Below are positions 25,262 to 34,280 of a DNA stretch of 64,000 bases, piece after piece. The stretch covers positions 2,852,001-2,916,000 of the forward strand of contig OZ242331.1 in NCBI GenBank assembly GCA_965208275.1, in the 5' to 3' direction. The DNA comes from Bin5 sp022827195 (GTDB lineage: Bacteria; Chloroflexota; Anaerolineae; Caldilineales; Caldilineaceae). The stretch's first letter is position 1. Each line of letters begins with the position of its first letter. Both the position numbers and the translations under genes were made by a program. The notes beneath the pieces are model-generated. The model did no database searches. It saw only the letters and a program-made list of their open reading frames with translations, and was not told the DNA's origin.

Positions 25262-25630
25262 ATGGCGAAACGCCAAGCTAAGCAGCGTTATGTGGTTGCT
25301 CGGACGGAGGAGTTACCACCGGGTCAGCGACGTATCGTCACTGTACGAGGTCGCGAAATCGGCGTCTTTAATGTCGGCGGCGAATATTTCGCATTGCTGA
25401 ACTACTGTCCTCATCGGTCCGCGCCGTTATGCCTGGGCCGGCTGCGACCGCTCGTTACCTCAGCCGATGTTCCTCAAGTGGGTCACGAACGCGAAAATGA
25501 AATCCTCAAATGCCCCTGGCACCAATGGGAATTTGATATTCGGACTGGCAAAGCGCTCTTCGATCCAAAACTAGCCGTCCGCACCTATGAAGCGAAACAA
25601 GAGGAAGATCAGGTCGTCATATATTTATAA
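25262..25630 (+). CDS. Rieske [2Fe-2S] ferredoxin-like protein
   Basis: 122 residues from the ATG at 25262, which follows AGGAGAAAGC. The cluster ligands are Cys49-x-His51 in YCPHRSAPL and Cys84-x2-His87 in CPWHQWEFD, separated by 32 residues, longer than in typical NirD or BphA3-type ferredoxins (about 16-17) but within the range of oxygenase-linked Rieske proteins. The C-terminal part (RTGKALFDPKLAVRTYEAK) matches the NirD/BphF fold. A soluble electron-transfer role for an oxygenase or reductase is likely; no oxygenase large subunit is encoded nearby. Confidence 0.88.
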   Translation: MAKRQAKQRYVVARTEELPPGQRRIVTVRGREIGVFNVGGEYFALLNYCPHRSAPLCLGRLRPLVTSADVPQVGHERENEILKCPWHQWEFDIRTGKALFDPKLAVRTYEAKQEEDQVVIYL

Positions 25631-26318
25631 TGAACACAATTTTAATAAAGTCTTCATCTTATACTGCGAACGGAACAAAACCGAAACTGTGACCGCTAAG
25701 TCCATGCCCAAAGGCGCTCATGATTCAGCATGGCGAAAGATGTTTCTCTCTCCTCACTTCTCTTTACTCTCTCCTCGCTTTTGGGCGGTCGGGCCTATTC
25801 GGCCCTCCCTTGTGCGGGGGCGGAGCCCCCGCAACGCCCCCCTAAACGCCCCGCCGCATCGAGTGTATGGCAATATGACCTTGACGACCCGCTGCGACCA
25901 GGCTTTCCCCCGCGTCTTGGCACATTCAGAGTATGTGCCAGCGCAGGCAAGCCAGGCGAGGCAACTCCCATATATGCCCAACGTTCACCGCGATGACCAT
26001 CGAGAGCCCGCTACAGAAATGCTGACGGTACTTTCCCCCCAGGCAGACCGTACACAGAACACACACAGAACATGGCTTGGTAGTTACCCGAAACTTTTGA
26101 AACGGTGGTAATTAACGTCAGTCTAGCATCCTGAGTAGGCGGATTAGGCCCATAAGGCCACAAAAACCTTAATGGAGCCGTATCGAAGGGTGCGGGTTGG
26201 CCTCGAATCGTCGTTTGAGCCGCACCCTTCGATACGCCCTCGTACCTCGGGCTACTCAGGATGCTATCACTCAAAAGTTTCGGTCTTAAACTAATTTGAA
26301 TATAGAAAGGAGTTATCT
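25631..26318. other. 690-bp gap containing a palindromic repeat
   Basis: No gene is supported here. Several overlapping frames are open in the GC-rich middle, but none has a ribosome site or recognisable sequence. The family 2 palindromic repeat occupies 26125-26265. Confidence 0.5.
26125..26265. repeat. Intergenic palindromic repeat, family 2 (second copy)
   Basis: Outer arms AGCATCCTGAGTAG / CTACTCAGGATGCT (14 bp) and inner arms GTATCGAAGGGTGCGG / CCGCACCCTTCGATAC (16 bp) are both perfect. The inner loop is 24 bases. Related to 19044-19192 through the inner arm and the right outer arm. Confidence 0.75.
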
Positions 26319-27398
26319 ATGAAAGTGAAAGCCGCTGTCTTGTACGAAGTGAACCAGCCAATTGTGGTTGAAGAGGTTGATGTGGACGGTCCCAAAGCGG
26401 GCGAAGTCCTGGTCAAGATCGCCGCGACGGGCGTCTGCCATAGCTGCTACTCCGTCATTACGGGGAAGGAAAAGTGGCCGCTTCCCGCCGTGTTGGGCGA
26501 TGAAGGGGCCGGGGTTGTCGAGGCGGTTGGATCGGGTGTCAGCCTGGTCAAACCGGGTGATCACGTAGTGCTTTCGATCTCGCCTGCCTGTGGTCACTGT
26601 ATCTACTGTGTGCGAGGCTATGCCAGCCTTTGCCTCAAGGCAGCCCAGATGAGAGAGCGCCCCCCGCGCTATAGCAAGAATGGAAAGGGCATCTACCAAT
26701 TCACCGTTGCTTCCTTTGCCGAATATACGGTCGTCCCCCAAGAAGCCGCGGTCCCGATTGACCAGGATCTCCCGCTCGATAAGGCAGCCCTATGTGGTTG
26801 TAGCGTCATCGCCGGCGTGGGTAGCGTGGCCAACACAGCGGAGGTGAAGCTAGGGAGCAGCGTCGTCGTTTTTGGGGCCGGCGGCATCGGGTTGAACGCG
26901 ATTCAAGGGGCCGCTCTGGCCGGGGCGGCCCAGATCATCGCGGTTGACTTGGTGGAGGCGAAGCTTGAAATGGCTCGACAGTTTGGGGCTACACACACCA
27001 TCAACGCCAGCAACGGTGACCCGATCTCCGAAATCCACGCCTTGACCGAGGGTTTGGGGGCCGATTATGCGATTGAAGCCATTGGCACAAATGTGACGTA
27101 TGAACAGGCCATACGGGCCATTCGACCGCGGGGCAAAGCGATCTTGATTGGTTTACCGCAGTCCGAACCGATTTGTCTGGAGCCTCAGCTGCTGATGAAT
27201 GGGGAGAGGATAATAATGGGCAGTGCCCTCGGCACGACGCGGATGCGCTATGATGTACCTCGCCTCATCTCACTCTATCGGGCCGGAAAACTGAAACTGG
27301 ATGAACTTATCACCCAAACCTATCCGTTGGAAGCGGTGAATGAGGCGTTTGAAGATATGCTCAATGGCAAGGTTGCCCGTGGGGTAATTCGATTATGA
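26319..27398 (+). CDS. Zinc-dependent alcohol dehydrogenase (MDR superfamily)
   Basis: 359 residues, ATG after AGGAG. The structural zinc site is intact (Cys91, 94, 97 and 105 in CGHCIYC...C). The catalytic Cys40 lies in TGVCHSCY. The usual His-Glu of GHEGAG is Asp61-Glu62 here (GDEGAG), so one catalytic zinc ligand is changed. The Rossmann motif is VFGAGGIGLNAI (about 194-205). The family oxidises alcohols or formaldehyde-glutathione adducts with NAD. It overlaps the next MDR gene by 4 bases (ATGA), so they are translationally coupled. A role in oxidising an alcohol intermediate of cluster A is inferred. Confidence 0.88.
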   Translation: MKVKAAVLYEVNQPIVVEEVDVDGPKAGEVLVKIAATGVCHSCYSVITGKEKWPLPAVLGDEGAGVVEAVGSGVSLVKPGDHVVLSISPACGHCIYCVRGYASLCLKAAQMRERPPRYSKNGKGIYQFTVASFAEYTVVPQEAAVPIDQDLPLDKAALCGCSVIAGVGSVANTAEVKLGSSVVVFGAGGIGLNAIQGAALAGAAQIIAVDLVEAKLEMARQFGATHTINASNGDPISEIHALTEGLGADYAIEAIGTNVTYEQAIRAIRPRGKAILIGLPQSEPICLEPQLLMNGERIIMGSALGTTRMRYDVPRLISLYRAGKLKLDELITQTYPLEAVNEAFEDMLNGKVARGVIRL

Positions 27399-28360
27399 AA
27401 TCACAGCGCATCGTCGCCACAGCTCAGAGCAAAATTGCAGTTGAGGACTTTGAGCTACCATCATTAGAACTAGGTCACGTGCTTATCGAAACGCAGTTCT
27501 CTGCAATTTCGCCGGGAACGGAGCTGGCCTTTCTACATCACCTGCCAAATACGCCCGGTGTTTATCCCTACTATCCGGGCTACTCATCCAGTGGTCACGT
27601 GGCTGACAAAGGAAGTGCTGTGACTGACTTGGAAGTCGGCCAGCGGGTGGCCTGTAATATCAGACACGCGGCCCACGCTATCGTTGAGGCTGGTCGCTGT
27701 ATCCCTATTCCTGATGGAGTCAGCAATCAGGATGCGTCCATCTATCGGCTGATATCAATCGTCATGCAGGGCATTCACAAGGCCCAAGTTCAATTGGGTT
27801 GGGAGGTGGCCGTGCTGGGATTAGGCTCGATTGGTAATCTGGCCGGACAGGTTGCTCGGGCTGCAGGCTCAACCCACGTCCACGGTTTTGATCCGGTTGG
27901 CTGGCGACGAGACCTGGCTTTGCAGTCTGGCTTCGATGCGGTTTCTGACTCAACCGAAATCGGAACCCTGACGGATCGCTTCCAGGCCGTCATCGAAGCG
28001 ACTGGCGTGGCTGAAGTCGTGCCGTCCTCATTTCACCTGGCCGCGCGATTGGGCCATGTGGTTCTGCTTGCCTCAACACGGGGCGAGACGGAGAGCGTCA
28101 ATTTTTATCGCGATGTCCACAAAAAGGGACTAACCATCTTTGGCGCGCACGATGCGATTCGGCCCCAGACTGAAGACCATCTGGGCTTTACGACCGAACA
28201 GACCGATGATCTTACCGCCCTAAGACTCGTGGCCAGTGGTCGCGTTCAGGCCAAACCAATCATCAGCGATGTCGTCTCCTATCAAGATGCGACCAGCGCT
28301 TATCAACGATTAACGCGGCGTGATGAAGCGTTGATGATGATTGTCTTGCAGTGGAAGTGA
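27395..28360 (+). CDS. MDR-type oxidoreductase coupled to the upstream dehydrogenase
   Basis: 321 residues, ATG overlapping the previous stop (ATGA). It has the MDR N-terminal fold (TQFSAISPGTELAFLHH, PYYPGYSSSGHVAD) and the Rossmann motif VLGLGSIGNLAG, but no structural zinc cysteines and no clear catalytic zinc set. The SPGTE segment is characteristic of the BchC/bi-domain oxidoreductase group often found beside Gfo/Idh/MocA proteins, as here. Probably NAD(P)-dependent; the substrate may be a cyclic polyol or sugar derivative. The next gene begins 24 bases downstream. Confidence 0.8.
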   Translation: MKSQRIVATAQSKIAVEDFELPSLELGHVLIETQFSAISPGTELAFLHHLPNTPGVYPYYPGYSSSGHVADKGSAVTDLEVGQRVACNIRHAAHAIVEAGRCIPIPDGVSNQDASIYRLISIVMQGIHKAQVQLGWEVAVLGLGSIGNLAGQVARAAGSTHVHGFDPVGWRRDLALQSGFDAVSDSTEIGTLTDRFQAVIEATGVAEVVPSSFHLAARLGHVVLLASTRGETESVNFYRDVHKKGLTIFGAHDAIRPQTEDHLGFTTEQTDDLTALRLVASGRVQAKPIISDVVSYQDATSAYQRLTRRDEALMMIVLQWK

Positions 28361-28384
28361 GGCCACCAGTGAAAAAGGAGCTTC

Positions 28385-29437
28385 ATGTCTCACGAGAATA
28401 ATATTGACCAAATCAGAGTAGGAATTGCCGGATTAGGGCGCAGCGGCTGGGGTATTCACGCCAATGCGATGGCGCAACTGACCAGGCATTTTAACGTGGT
28501 CGCGGTTTGCGACCCGGATAGAGAACGGCAGGAGGAAGCCAAAGAGCGTTTCGATTGTTCGGCCTACGATGACTTCGCCGGTTTAGTGGCCGATGAGGCG
28601 GTTGAACTGATGGTGGTGGCCAATCCCAGCCAGTTGCACTGCCAGGACTCGATTGCGGCTATGCGGGCCGGAAAGCACGTGATTGTGGAAAAGCCAATGG
28701 CCCCCACTTTGGATGAAGTAGACGAGATGATTGCCGCCTCCAAAGAGACGGGGCAAATTCTAACCGTTAACCAAAATTACCGTTACGCCAGCGATTTTCT
28801 CAAAATTGAGGAGATTGTTGAATCGGGCGTGTTGGGACGAATTGTGCTGATGCGCTTTACCGACCACGGCTTTAGCCGGCGCTGGGATTGGCAAACGCTC
28901 AAACAATATGGCGGGGGCATCCTCAACAACAAGGGCGCCCACACCATTGATTGGGCCTAGCTATTAGTTGACGACCCCGAACCAGAGGTGATGGCCCACA
29001 TGGAGACGACCCCCCTTTACGCCGGAGATGCCGAAAGCCATGCAAAGCTCATTATCCGGCCAAAGGACGGCCCCATGATTGATATTGAGATGACCCATAC
29101 CAACGCCTACCCGCAGGAAAGCTGTTTGATTATGGCCACGCAAGGCAGCTTGAGCAGCAATCGCGAGCTGATCCGTTGGAAGTATTTTAGGTTGGAGGAC
29201 GCCTCTCCGCTAGTACTGGACACCCAACCCAGCCCCGACCGTAGCTACAACCGCGAAAACTTGCCCTGGATCGAAGAGTCGTACCAGCCCTATCAGAATC
29301 TTAGCAACGACGTCCAGCACCTCTATCAAGACCTGTAGGCCACCATTCGCCAGGGCAAACCGCTGGCGATTACCGCGGAGAGCGTACGGCGTCAAATTGT
29401 GGTGCTGGAGAAGTGTCGTGAGCAGAATGGCGTGTAA
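28385..29437 (+). pseudogene. Gfo/Idh/MocA oxidoreductase with two in-frame stop codons
   Basis: One uninterrupted frame of 351 codons encodes a full-length family member, but TAG codons stand at 28958-28960 and 29336-29338. The N-terminal Rossmann fold (GLGRSGWG) and the signature IVEKPMAPTLDEV and NQNYRYASDF before the first stop are intact. The C-terminal half (LIIRPKDGPMIDIEMTHTNAY) is also recognisable. Both stops fit single transitions from CAG and TGG. Relatives oxidise sugars or inositols with NAD(P). Because many genes here end in TAG, read-through is unlikely and this is probably a recent pseudogene. Confidence 0.8.
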
Positions 29438-29490
29438 AGCGTAAACATCAATCAATCCGTCACCCCCCATAAAATACAAGGAAGTGTGAA

Positions 29491-29699
29491 ATGACCAAAA
29501 GGCTGGCAGGAAAAGTTATAGCTATTACCGACGGCACCAGTGGCCTTGGCCAAAGTACGGCCGAGATGTTTGTGGGCCACGGTGTCCCGGTGATTATTGT
29601 CGCACGCTCTGTCGAGAAAAGTGAATCTATTGCCCGTGAGCTGGGCGACAATGCACTCCTCATCCAAACAGATGTAACCACGGAAGGGGAAGTAAAATA
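29491..29699 (+). pseudogene. Short-chain dehydrogenase fragment (N-terminal part only)
   Basis: The ATG at 29491 opens KRLAGKVIAITDGTSGLGQS, the cofactor-binding start of a classical SDR, through LLIQTDVTTEGEV (about residue 68). The usual TGG-x-SGLG has become TDGTSGLG. Homology then stops and the frame runs into the start of the aldo/keto reductase, so about 180 residues including the catalytic Ser-Tyr-Lys are deleted. Confidence 0.8.
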
Positions 29700-29717
29700 T
29701 AGTCACGGGAGAAACTT

Positions 29718-30731
29718 TTGGAATATCGTCGCTTAGGACAGACCGAGCTTGACGTTTCAGCCATCGGTTTTGGCTGCTGGGGCATGTCCGGTACCTATGG
29801 GGCCTTTGATGAATCAGAGATGATCGCCGCCGTGAACCGGGCCATTGATCTAGGCGTCAACTGTTTTGATACGGCTCAAGAGTATGGAAATGGCGCATCC
29901 GAAGCGTTGCTTGGACGGGCTCTGGGTAAGCGACGCCAAGATGTGATTGTCGTCACTAAGTTCGGGGCTGGATATGAGCATGGTCGAGACGGCAGCCAGA
30001 AAATGGCGCACCAGTCCATTGACCAGAGTCTGGCGCATTTGAATACGGATTATGTCGATGTTTACCTGGTGCATTGGCCGGATCGGGATACACCGTTTGA
30101 AGAAACGATAGGTGCGCTGGAGGAACTTGTGCAGGCCGGTAGGGTGCGGTATGAGGGCCTATCGAATTTCACCCCAGATGAAGTTAAGCGATGCATGGCT
30201 GCCGGCCGGGTGGATGTGATGTAATATGGCTACAATATGTTTGACCGGCGCCAAGCCAAGTGGATTTTTCCCTATGCTCAGGAACAGAATCTCGGCCTGA
30301 TGACGTATAGCGCGCTGGCTGGTGGCTTACTAACCGGAGCGCTCAACGAAGATACCGTTTTTGAGGGCAAGGATTGGCGAAAGGACGGCGGCACGGAATG
30401 GTCGCTGCGGCTGTTCGTGCCGGGGGTCTTTCAATGGAATATCCGGGCGGTCAATGAAATCAAAGCCATTGCCGCTGACCTGGGCAAAAGCCTACCCCAG
30501 CTGGCCCTGAACTGGGGGCTGTGGCATGCGGCGGTGAGCACGACGCTAGTGGGCACGCGAACGGTGGCAGAAGTCGAGGATAATCTGCCTGCCTTGGGCT
30601 GGAGCCTAACCGAAGACGTGAAGCGAAAGATTGACCGCGTGTTTGCCAAATACGAGATCGATACCGCACCCAACAAGTGGGTCGAGGATGACAAACGATG
30701 GCAGAATATTGATCCGACGGATTGGGCGTAG
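29718..30731 (+). pseudogene. Aldo/keto reductase interrupted by one in-frame stop
   Basis: A single frame of 337 codons from a TTG start (ribosome site GGGAGA) encodes a complete aldo/keto reductase, but a TAA stands at 30222-30224. Catalytic residues are visible: Asp and Tyr in FDTAQEYGNG, Lys in VVTKFG, His in YLVHWPD. The residue before the stop is followed by YGYNMFDRR, so the codon was probably CAA (Gln), changed by one transition. The enzyme would reduce aldehydes or ketosugars with NADPH. It belongs with the neighbouring decayed SDR and Gfo/Idh/MocA genes. Confidence 0.8.
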
Positions 30732-30807
30732 CCGCTCGGCTTAGGAACGGCACTTAAATTAGTTACGCATATTGGACCTGACCTGTCCCCGACGTTTGTA
30801 CCACTTG

Positions 30808-31019
30808 TTATGTTAGTCCGACAAGGACTGGGACAGGGTCAGCAGGCAAGAGGGCCTCAGGGGCCGGCGGCCGATAGCCCAGAGAGCTGTGTGGTCTGAT
30901 CCGGTTGTAAGTCCGCCTGTACCGCTCCGTCAGCACACGCACCTCCAGCAACGTATAGAAGACCTCTCTGTCCAGCAGTTCGTCCCTCAACTTCCCGTTG
31001 AAACTTTCGATGTATGAAG
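30808..31019 (-). mobile_element. C-terminal remnant of another IS3/IS481-like transposase
   Basis: On the minus strand the frame reads SYIESFNGKLRDELLDREVF and RIRPHSSLGYRPPAPEAL, the typical end of an rve-type transposase with the last catalytic Glu. It is cut at 31020 exactly where the neighbouring IS3 element begins, and its N-terminal part is not found on the far side of that element. Confidence 0.8.
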
Positions 31020-31936
31020 TGGGCCCCAAAAACTGGACCACAAGCTATGGTGTATAATGGAGCAATTCACCGCGCCAGTGGAGGGGCAGAACGATGGTCA
31101 AGAAACGGCGGCGACACTCGGCGGCCTACAAGTTTCGGATTGCGCTGGAAGCGCTTGAAGGCAGCAAGACGATTAGCCAGTTATCGAGTGAACACGAGAT
31201 TCATCCCAACATGATACGGGCCTGGAAACGGCAGCTGCTGGAAGACGGGCCCAGCGTCTTCGCCAGCAATGGCAAGCGGGTCAGACGGTTGATGCGTCTG
31301 ATGGGCATCCAGGCCATCTACCCCAGGAGGAGCAGCAGCTCTCCGGGCAAAGGACACAAGCGCTATCCCTACCTTTTGCGCAATCTGCCGATTACGCATG
31401 TCAACCAGGTCTGGAGCGCAGACATCACCTATGTGCCGCTGCTGCGCGGCTTCACGTACCTGGTCGCTGTCATCGACTGGCACAGCCGTTATGTGCTCGC
31501 CTGGCAGCTTTCCAACACCCTCGACGGTGGCTTCTGTCTCGATGCCCTGCGTCAGGCGCTCGTCAAGGGTCGACCCAAGATCTTCAACACCGACCAGGGC
31601 GCACAGTTCACGGCCGATGCCTTCACCGCTTGCTTGCTCGCGGCCGATATTCGGGTCAGCATGGACGGCCGCGGCCGCGCCCTCGACAACGTCTTCTGCG
31701 AACGCCTATGGCGCAGCGTCAAGTACGAAAACATCTACCTCAGCCAGTATGACACGGTCCGTCAGCTGGATGCTGGGCTGAGCGCCTATTTCGACTTCTA
31801 CAACCATGAGAGACCGCATCAAAGTCTCAACTATCGCACGCCGGCGGAAGAGCACTTCGTGCTCTGTTCAGAGCCGGCCGCATTTGCCTGAATGCACCTT
31901 ATTTTTCCCATTTCGTGGTCCAACGATTGGGGCTCA
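31020..31936 (+). mobile_element. IS3-family element with internal deletion (copy 1)
   Basis: Ends TGGGCCCC (31020) and GGGGCTCA (31936) are imperfect terminal inverted repeats, with GGACCAC in both. Compared with the intact copy at 37809-39089, about 355 bp spanning the orfA/orfB overlap is missing. No target-site duplication is visible. It lies 58 bases before the acoA start, so it replaced the native upstream region of that operon. Confidence 0.85.
31094..31891 (+). CDS. Fused transposase: OrfA DNA-binding part joined in frame to OrfB catalytic part
   Basis: 265 residues. Residues 1-60 equal the N-terminus of OrfA (RRHSAAYKFRIALEALEGSK, helix-turn-helix). From residue 61 the sequence equals OrfB from its residue 87 on (KRVRRLMRLMGIQAIYP). 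All three catalytic acids of the rve fold remain: Asp in WSADITYV, Asp in FNTDQGAQF and Glu in NVFCERLWRS. The join is at a shared CAATGG and preserves frame, so a single protein is made without the usual programmed frameshift. The lost part includes the leucine-zipper end of OrfA and the HTH_21 region of OrfB; activity is uncertain. Confidence 0.8.
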   Translation: MVKKRRRHSAAYKFRIALEALEGSKTISQLSSEHEIHPNMIRAWKRQLLEDGPSVFASNGKRVRRLMRLMGIQAIYPRRSSSSPGKGHKRYPYLLRNLPITHVNQVWSADITYVPLLRGFTYLVAVIDWHSRYVLAWQLSNTLDGGFCLDALRQALVKGRPKIFNTDQGAQFTADAFTACLLAADIRVSMDGRGRALDNVFCERLWRSVKYENIYLSQYDTVRQLDAGLSAYFDFYNHERPHQSLNYRTPAEEHFVLCSEPAAFA

Positions 31937-31993
31937 CCATATATTTCTCTGGAATTCCCTTACCCAATAACGATCTTCAAAGGAGGAATTACA

Positions 31994-33001
31994 ATGAATA
32001 TCAGCAAAGAAGAACTGTTGTGGATGTACGAGCACATGCGCTTAATCCGTGAGGTTGAGGAACAGATCCGTGAGGATTTTGCCGGCGGTAAGATTCCTGG
32101 ATTTGTCCATCTATCCGTTGGCCAGGAAGCGGTCCCGGTGGGGATGTTGGCGCCGTTGACCGATCGCGATTTCATTACCGCAACCCATCGGGGGCATGGC
32201 CACTGTATCGCCAAAGGACAAGAAATCAAGGCGATGATGGCTGAACTTTATGGCAGGGCTACTGGCATTTGCAAAGGCAAGGGAGGTTCGATGCATCTGG
32301 CCGATTTTGAAAAAGGGATTATCGGCGCCAACGGCATTCTCGGTGCCGGACAACCCCTGGCTTGTGGCGCTGGTCTGACCGCAAAGTTAAAAGGCACGGA
32401 TCAGGTCGTGGTTTCCTTCTTTGGCGACGGCGCTTCAAACGAGGGTGCGGTCAGCGAGTCCCTGAATCTGGCCGGTATTTGGAAGCTGCCGGTTATTTTT
32501 GTTTGTGAGAATAACCGCTACGCCCAAGCTACCTCGCCTGACTACGCCGTTGCCGGTCAAGATATTGCCGCCCGCGCTCGTTCTTATGGTATGCCCAGTG
32601 TTGTCGTGAACGGTATGGATATATTTGCCGTCTACGAAGCGGCCAGTGAAGCGATCGATCGAGCCCGCAGAGGGGAAGGGCCTTCGTTTATTGAGGCCCA
32701 AACCTACCGCTACTATGGCCACTTTGAGGGCGATCCCATGACCTACCGTGACGAAGAAGAAGTAAACTATTATCGGGCTCAGGATCCCCTGGAGGGGTTC
32801 CGTAAAGTGGTGACCGGGCAGGGCTTAATTAGCGCGCCTGAATTGGACGAAATTGACCGAAAAGTCTTGATAACCATTGAGGAGGCCGTGACCTTTGCCG
32901 CGGAGAGTCCATATCCGGATTTGGCTGACACTTTGAACGATGTCTATGTTGACATCCCTGCCTCGCATCTGTGGCCTTTCCAGACAGTGCGGCCTCAATA
33001 A
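31994..33001 (+). CDS. acoA: TPP-dependent dehydrogenase E1 alpha subunit (acetoin dehydrogenase type, cluster A)
   Basis: 335 residues; the ATG at 31994 follows AAAGGAGGAATT. The fold is the E1 alpha/transketolase-like TPP-binding domain: RGHGHCIAKG (phosphate loop region), GKGGSMHL, and the TPP motif GDGASNEGAVSESLNLAGIW. With E1 beta it forms the thiamine-dependent component that cleaves acetoin or decarboxylates a 2-oxo acid and transfers the acyl group to lipoyl E2. The order alpha, beta, E2, AcoX, E3 (broken) argues for an acetoin-type complex. An IS3 element lies directly upstream and has removed the native promoter region. Confidence 0.88.
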   Translation: MNISKEELLWMYEHMRLIREVEEQIREDFAGGKIPGFVHLSVGQEAVPVGMLAPLTDRDFITATHRGHGHCIAKGQEIKAMMAELYGRATGICKGKGGSMHLADFEKGIIGANGILGAGQPLACGAGLTAKLKGTDQVVVSFFGDGASNEGAVSESLNLAGIWKLPVIFVCENNRYAQATSPDYAVAGQDIAARARSYGMPSVVVNGMDIFAVYEAASEAIDRARRGEGPSFIEAQTYRYYGHFEGDPMTYRDEEEVNYYRAQDPLEGFRKVVTGQGLISAPELDEIDRKVLITIEEAVTFAAESPYPDLADTLNDVYVDIPASHLWPFQTVRPQ

Positions 33002-33047
33002 GGAGCCGTCTAAGCACCCTATAAAAATCACTCTATTGGAGAAAATC

Positions 33048-34064
33048 ATGACTGATAGAATAGTAAGTTATCGTGAGGCAATCAATGAGGCTCTGCGGGG
33101 CGAAATGGCCCGTGATGAGACCGTTGTACTCATGGGTGAAGATTTGGTTGGCGGCTCCTCGCATGATGCCGATGCCCCCGAGATCGATATCTGGGGTGGG
33201 GTGTTAGGGGTAACCAAGGGCCTGGTTCAGGAATTTGGACGTGAACGAATCCGCGACACCCCGCTCTCCGAGATGGGCTATATTGGGGCCGGCGTAGGCG
33301 CCGCAGCAACAGGCCTGCGACCGGTGGTAGAACTGATGTTTATCGATTTCTTGGGCACTTGCCTGGACCAACTTGTCAATCAGGCCAGCAAAATGCGCTA
33401 TATGTTTGGCGGCAAGGCCAGCGTTCCTCTGGTCGTGCGGACGATGATTGGGGCCGGCATAGGCGCCGCTGCACAGCATTCAGACTCGCCCTACTCCACG
33501 TTTGTACATTACCCTGGCCTAAAAGTTGTGGCTCCAGCCACGCCGGCCGATGCTAAGGGGCTTTTGATAGCCGCAATCCGCGATAACGATCCGGTCATCT
33601 TCTGCGAGCATAAAGCGATGTATGACAGCAAGGGCCCGGTGCCGGAGGGTGACTATGTGATTCCTCTGGGTCAGGCCGAGGTCAAGCGGGTAGGGAATGA
33701 TGTGACCATCGTCGCCATCTCCAAGATGGTGCAAGTAGCCCTAAAAGCGGCCGAGCAATTAGCCGACAATGGGGTGGAGGCCGAAGTGATCGACTTACGC
33801 TCTTTGGCGCCGCTAGATGAAGATACGGTGCTGGAGTCGGTCAAGAAAACCGGGCGTTTGGTCGTGGTCGATGAGGATAACCCCCGCTGTAGCGTCGCCA
33901 CCGATGTCGTTACCTTAGCCGCCATCCAGGCCCTTGAATATATGGATGCGATCAGAGTGGTCACCCCGCCCAACACACCTGTCCCCTTCAGTCCACCCCT
34001 GGAAGCCTATTACATCCCCACGCCCGCGCGGGTTGTCGATACTGTAATGGAGACAATGGTCTAA
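33048..34064 (+). CDS. acoB: TPP-dependent dehydrogenase E1 beta subunit (cluster A)
   Basis: 338 residues; the ATG at 33048 follows TTGGAGAAAATC. It has the transketolase pyrimidine-binding domain (VVLMGEDLVGGSS, TPLSEMGYIGAGVGAA, FIDFLGTCLDQLVNQASKM) and the C-terminal domain with EVIDLRSLAPLDEDTVLESV. It pairs with the gene at 31994 to build the alpha2beta2 E1 component. The intergenic space to E1 alpha is 46 bases, consistent with one operon. A 160-bp palindromic repeat separates it from the E2 gene. Confidence 0.9.
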   Translation: MTDRIVSYREAINEALRGEMARDETVVLMGEDLVGGSSHDADAPEIDIWGGVLGVTKGLVQEFGRERIRDTPLSEMGYIGAGVGAAATGLRPVVELMFIDFLGTCLDQLVNQASKMRYMFGGKASVPLVVRTMIGAGIGAAAQHSDSPYSTFVHYPGLKVVAPATPADAKGLLIAAIRDNDPVIFCEHKAMYDSKGPVPEGDYVIPLGQAEVKRVGNDVTIVAISKMVQVALKAAEQLADNGVEAEVIDLRSLAPLDEDTVLESVKKTGRLVVVDEDNPRCSVATDVVTLAAIQALEYMDAIRVVTPPNTPVPFSPPLEAYYIPTPARVVDTVMETMV

Positions 34065-34091
34065 GTTCCAAGTTGATCCTATTTACTACTC

Positions 34092-34253
34092 AATGTCATT
34101 AAGATAAGGATTGTGTCATTTCGAACCGAGCGAAACGTAGTGGAGCGGAGAGAGAAATCTTCGTGGTCGTTGCTTGAGTATCCCTTGAGCGGAAAAGATT
34201 TCTCCTCGTCCCTCGTCGAAATGACATGTTTAGTAGCTTAACTTAATGACATT
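34092..34253. repeat. Large palindromic repeat inside the aco operon, family 1
   Basis: Three nested perfect arm pairs: AATGTCATTAAG / CTTAATGACATT, TGTCATTTCGA / TCGAAATGACA and GAGAAATCTT / AAGATTTCTC. The whole 162-bp unit could fold into one long stem. A shorter relative lies at 16652-16768. Within an operon it may affect message stability or E1:E2 stoichiometry. Confidence 0.8.
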
Positions 34254-34280
34254 GATTCCCTACTTGATTGGAGGAAGTTC

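Noticed and set aside
25587..26111. 174-codon ORF after the Rieske gene
   Set aside because: No ribosome site, no domain, unusual composition; it begins inside the Rieske gene in another frame.
28958..29338. Two TAG codons in one gene as evidence of amber recoding
   Set aside because: Intact genes here end with TAG (for example 18862-18864 and 35511-35513), and the neighbouring decayed gene has a TAA instead, so ordinary pseudogene formation explains it better.
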